Shown piece after piece: positions 25,595 through 29,037 of a stretch of DNA of 29,037 bases. Under the pieces are notes generated by a model. The model saw nothing but the letters and a program-made list of their open reading frames with translations. It had not been told where the DNA came from and searched no databases. Source of the stretch: Chara braunii (taxonomy: Eukaryota > Streptophyta > Charophyceae > Charales > Characeae); contig BFEA01000912.1 of NCBI GenBank assembly GCA_003427395.1, forward strand, positions 31,822-60,858, in the 5' to 3' direction. Position 1 is the first letter of the stretch. The number at the start of each line of letters is the position of its first letter. Position numbers and translations under genes: made by a program.

Positions 25595-27960
25595 TTACCC
25601 AGATCCAGCGCCCCCAAACTCATCCCTAATCCAACAAACAGCTCCCCACAAAAGTAACAATCTCTCTCGATAAAAGGATAAACACACCCTTGGATAGCCG
25701 GGCCTAACCGTGAGTCTACATCTATACATCTCTGTTGAGTCAGCCAAGTTAACATATCCTTTCACAACTTTAACCTCCATTCCTGAATTCAGAACAAGAG
25801 AAGACAGAACTTCAAGCTGCTCTGCATAACCTATGACTAAGGGTAGGACCCCACAGGACGGCGGCAAAAGGTTTCGGAAGTTCGGAGGCAGCTTCCCAGA
25901 CCCCACATACGGCAAAAAGTCATAGGCCGATCGTTTCCACTTGGTCCGCGGCCCCCTTATTCCTACGTGGCCCTGAATTCCCGTTTTCCAAAAGTTGGTC
26001 CGTTTACCTACGGTAACCTCCCGGGTGCGTACTCCGGCACATGCGGACGGAAGTCGCAGCCCTTACATTACAACCAATGGCAAGGGACCTGGAATGGTCT
26101 TCCAGGGCCCGACCTTTCCCAAAAAGGAAAACTGCCCCAGAATTTCCTTTTCCGGCGACCGCCTCTGAAGCAAAAGCAACATTTCGCGGTGGCGGTGGGG
26201 TCCCCTCTGTTTCATCATCTCCGTTGGCGGTGGGCAGTCGGCTGGAAGTAGAAGACTTCTGAAACCGTTTGTCACCATCCTGTGGGGTCCTACCCTAAGC
26301 CAGGACGGGGGAAAGGAGTCCTCAGTTCAAGGTGGGGTACTAATTCGTTCCCCATGAGCAAACGTGGCCAGTAACCAAGGGCAGAAGGAGACATTACCCC
26401 CGGGCCTGTTGTTTATTTTAGACAGACCGGAGTCTCGTCCCCAAGTACTATCCCAGAACCACTTTCCGCCGATTCATTCCTCGTGTCGTTCGCCTTTGCC
26501 AACCACAATAGATCGTTCCTCTAATGTCTGAAGCAATCCGCTTCTTGACTTGAATATCAGACATGAATTGGCGGCGGAACAATTGATTGTTCCCATCGTC
26601 CCAGATCATCTTCATTATCAGAGCTCTGATCACATGTGCCACATACTTCCATTCACTCTTACCATTGGATTTCACACATCCTGTCAAAATCCACGGCATC
26701 TGTCCACTCAAACTTGTTTCCCGTAATCTTGTCCCAGTGTTGAATCCACCAGTCCCAGATACGCTGTGAGGCAGGACAGGTCAGCCTAGGTGTCTCGTAG
26801 ACTCGTAGTCTCCCATCCCCATTTGCACCTAGTGCAGGTAGTAGAGATTTCCATACCTTTTGCCACTAACCAGACGGCTGGTCGTCGGCTGATGCTGTAG
26901 CCTGAATGACCTGTAACCAAAGCGTACTGGCCAACTTCTGAGAAGGAAGACCTTTCAACTCAACCCATAGAGTCTGGATTGTTTCAACACAGGTACCCGC
27001 ATGCCTTGCTCAGACCGTCTCTTCACTACCGTAGTATAGGGTTGCTTTTTTTTTTTTTTTCTTATTAAAAAAGTCCATGGTGTTGTAGAGGCCAGTCACT
27101 GAGTACACAGTGATCACCTGGAGCAGTAGGCCGTGGGTGTCCTGGAATATGGGACCACCTCCCATCCCATCCTTACGTCAATGCTCCTAGCGCACCCCCT
27201 ATGGTTGCTTTTTAACTTTCCTCCTAAGAAGTCCAGTGCCTACTTGGGGTTTATACTCCTCCAAAGAAATCAACTTGCCATAATGATTCTGATTATTGCA
27301 CCAACCTTTTGCAGACGGGTGGGTGCAAAGTGAAATCACTGGTTCTACCCTCCACTATTAACAAGGTCTTAGACTGAGTTGATTGTTTGCCCTGTCGCCG
27401 TACTAAGGTCCGAACAGTTACTGCAATTTCTTCAATCCCCCTCCCATTGAGTCCAACTTACCTGATGCCCCTGGATAAATCTCTTTTGTGAAAGTTGAGT
27501 CTGCCGCCACATGCCATGCTATTGCTTCCAAAGCTCCATCCAAAGCCGGGCCCTCGATCTGCCAGAAGTCATGACCTCCCTTTTCGTTGAGTTTCCTTCC
27601 CCATAATCCATCCACTGGTATTGATTCTGTCTGCATGATCCGCACCCAGCCTTCAGGGATAGCCTGAATTAGTTTCTGAAGTTTGGGTTGCGCTTCTCTT
27701 ACTCTTAAACCACCAGAACTTCCTAAAGTCGTGCCCGTTAACGCTACGCAATTTTAGTAAACGTACGGGCCACTACAGGAGCGCCCAAATTCATCCAACT
27801 AGAAAGTTTCTACTCTATTTTTTTCCGCGGCCGATAGCTGGGCCAAGTACTGGTGGTTTAACAATTTCTGTCTTAGAACTTTAGACTGTCGACCCAGTCC
27901 TTCTTGTCTTCATTCCAAATGTCTCTCACCCTTAGTTTGGGTTTGCGTTTTTTTTTTCCC
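25595..27960 (-). pseudogene. LINE-like (non-LTR) retrotransposon C-terminal region, broken
   Basis: The minus strand carries protein-like text over about 2.3 kb in changing frames. From upstream to downstream: LRVRDIWNEDKKDWVD (near 27930), ESIPVDGLWGRKLNEKGGHD (27645-27418 ORF), TLVRRQGKQSTQSKTLL (near 27380), VITVYSVTGLYNTMDF (near 27090), ELKGLPSQKLASTLW (near 26950), RIWDWWIQHWDKITGNK (near 26750), VAHVIRALIMKMIWDDGNN (near 26620), then a C-terminal part to TAA 25595-25597. The Trp-rich part and the IMKMIW.....LFRR pattern resemble the zinc-ribbon tail of plant LINE reverse transcriptases. No RT active site lies in the window. It is split by a MITE at 25841-26295. The assignment is from pattern memory. 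Confidence 0.45.
25841..26295. mobile_element. PIF/Harbinger-type (Tourist-like) MITE, 455 bp
   Basis: It starts GGGTAGGACCCCACAGGA and ends with its complement; inverted similarity continues for about 43 bp. TAA directly flanks both sides (25838-25840 and 26296-26298), the 3-bp target preference of PIF/Harbinger. It encodes no transposase, so it is non-autonomous. Removing it and one TAA joins minus-strand codons in frame, which supports the borders. Confidence 0.78.
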
Positions 27961-28051
27961 TTTCTTTGTGTTCTTGTACCCAAAGGACAGGACCTGGATC
28001 CAGAGGCCTAGCTCAGTTGGTAAGGCACGCAAGTGGCATTCAGGAGGTCGT

Positions 28052-28278
28052 GTCAAAATGGACATTTTTTATTTTTTGAACGTAATTGAAACTAAGTTTT
28101 TTGGCCCAAAACTCGTCAAAATTTGCTGTTCCTGAGGGTCCAGCGTTTTACAAATGCTGGACCCCCTGGCTGTACGACAGGGGTCCAGCCACCCTCAGGA
28201 ACAACAAATTTTGACGAGTTTTGGGCCAAAAAACTCCGTTTCAATTTCGTTCAAAAAATAAAAGATGTCCATTTTGAC
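28052..28278. repeat. 87-bp near-perfect inverted repeat (hairpin)
   Basis: The arm 28052-28138 (GTCAAAATGGACATTTTTT at its outer end, CCTGAGGG at the inner end) pairs with 28192-28278 at about 95%. The 53-bp loop holds two smaller hairpins (GGTCCAGC/GCTGGACC and CCCCTG/CAGGGG). Confidence 0.92.
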
Positions 28279-28431
28279 CAAATGGCGGTTGATGGTCAAT
28301 CCCCATGGCCTCACGTACCTTCCTGGGCAAGCTTTGTGCCTGCCACCTAGAGATTAGGCCACTGGATCCCCTGATCGGCGATAGGCATCTGATGCTACCA
28401 GCTGTCCCCTACTGTAGCCGGTGCAGCTTCT

Positions 28432-28514
28432 CTATTTATGCGAGTCATCCTTGCGCAGGGGCCATGCTACTCTTCTCTGTATCGTTCCAATGTTAACGGA
28501 TGTCCCGAAGAACG
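28432..28514 (-). pseudogene. U6: U6 snRNA retropseudogene, 3' truncated
   Basis: On the minus strand from about 28513 it reads GTTCTTCGGGACATCCG, a short form of the plant U6 5' stem-loop, then ATTGGAACGATACAGAGAAG with the ACAGAGA box, TAGCATGGCCCCTGCGCAAG with the AGC triad and GGATGAC. One base before TAGC differs from canonical U6 (GAGTAGC for GATTAGC). It breaks off about 20 nt before the normal 3' end and has no T run. GGTGCAGCTTCT flanks it exactly (28420-28431 and 28515-28526), a 12-bp target duplication. No USE or TATA is present on its upstream side, so it is a dead retrocopy. The 5' stem type points to the green lineage. Confidence 0.9.
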
Positions 28515-28606
28515 GGTGCAGCTTCTGTGTTCTCTCGTGGACACGGTTGTGGCTGCTACGGGTCGAATGTTAAAAAAAAAAAAAGAAAAAGGAGGACAGG
28601 ACCTGG

Positions 28607-28939
28607 CCTACAAGATTCACTTCCTGGTTTATGAAAGCCAAGGGGGACACGGATTGTTCTTTTCTCTTTTTTTTTTTTTGTGAAACAACCCGAACAGATG
28701 CTAGGGATGATTGTTCTTTTTTCTAACTGCGAGCGTGTTGTCCTTTTTTTTTTTTCCTTTTTTTTTTGTTTTTCTAACAAGGCGTCCCTTACATTTCAGT
28801 GCCAGAAATTGGGCCTGGCAATGCTGGCATCCATTACAAAAAGTTCAGCGGTCCTGTTTGAGAATGAGACATAAAAAATCCTATGCCCAAGACTTGACAA
28901 AAATAAACCACCAGAAAAAGCAAATCAAGTTTAATCAAC

Positions 28940-28942
<3 letters not shown>
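28607..28942. other. T-rich spacer without a recognised gene
   Basis: It contains several T runs and no credible ORF. It may continue the LINE-like pseudogene interrupted by the retroposon. Confidence 0.4.

Positions 28943-29037
<95 letters not shown>
28943..29037 (+). repeat. (CT)n microsatellite at the window end
   Basis: Nearly pure CT with a few GT interruptions to the last base. Together with the window start beside a GA tract it suggests assembly breaks. Confidence 0.95.

Larger units (their letters stand above)
27998..28592 (+). mobile_element. Poly(A)-tailed retroposon with tRNA-like head and 14-bp target duplication
   Basis: AGGACAGGACCTGG occurs at 27984-27997 and 28593-28606. The enclosed 595 bp end in an A-rich tail (28571-28590), as expected of target-primed retroposition. 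The head (28003-28040, with TAGCTCAGTTGG, a good Pol III A-box) looks like the D-arm side of a tRNA; no good B-box follows. A TAGGCCACTGGATCC string near 28358-28372 is the inverted partner of GGATCCAGAGGCCTA at 27996-28010. Inside are an 87-bp stem hairpin and a U6 insertion. A SINE-like composite is the likeliest reading. Confidence 0.6.

Noticed and set aside
28003-28060. Functional tRNA gene
   Set aside because: A-box and D-arm are good, but there is no B-box or acceptor stem; the sequence runs into the hairpin arm.
28432-28514. Functional U6 gene
   Set aside because: Truncated 3' end, no T terminator, no USE or TATA, and a target duplication on both sides.

Overview
The window looks like repeat-rich nuclear DNA of a plant or streptophyte alga. 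A U6 snRNA copy at the right end has the green-plant type of 5' stem, a Ty3/gypsy-type LTR retrotransposon fills the left two thirds, and microsatellites, MITEs and a LINE-like pseudogene fill the rest. From memory the Gag-Pol motifs resemble those of charophyte (Chara-like) elements; that is an impression, not a search result. I see no intact host protein gene. Both ends of the window fall at GA/CT microsatellites, so it may be a whole contig broken at simple repeats.

Left two thirds (1-19916): one large, old, degenerate LTR retrotransposon on the + strand. Bases 1-1710 match 18173-19916 and are the two LTRs; the 5' copy is cut by the window start. A tRNA-Asp-like primer binding site follows at 1714. 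Gag (8762-10656), protease (10687-11676), reverse transcriptase/RNase H (11764-13422) and integrase (13398-14817) come in Ty3/gypsy order, but stops and frameshifts break them. A likely polypurine tract at 15171-15187 would make the 3' LTR about 4.7 kb.

The most interesting part lies between the leader and gag (about 2.2-8.75 kb). It holds a chain of + strand ORFs whose proteins I do not recognise and which are duplicates of one another. Family I has three tandem copies of about 115-125 aa (3371-4441). Family II has at least five copies of about 245 aa (4434-8743), some intact and some decayed. Neighbouring ORFs overlap by stop/start strings such as ATGA, TAATG or 8 nt, as in coupled translation. 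This looks like an undescribed, tandemly expanded accessory gene cluster carried by the retrotransposon.

Right third (19917-29037): 19917-20812 is flanking DNA ending in a poly(A) run. About 2 kb of microsatellites and polypyrimidine tracts follow. At 23.2-26.3 kb there is a cluster of short inverted-repeat elements, including a 101-bp family (three copies, one split by another MITE) and a PIF/Harbinger-type MITE flanked by TAA. That MITE sits inside a minus-strand LINE-like pseudogene (25595-27960). At 27998-28592 lies a poly(A)-tailed retroposon between 14-bp direct repeats; it contains an 87-bp near-perfect hairpin stem and a U6 snRNA pseudogene with its own 12-bp target duplication.
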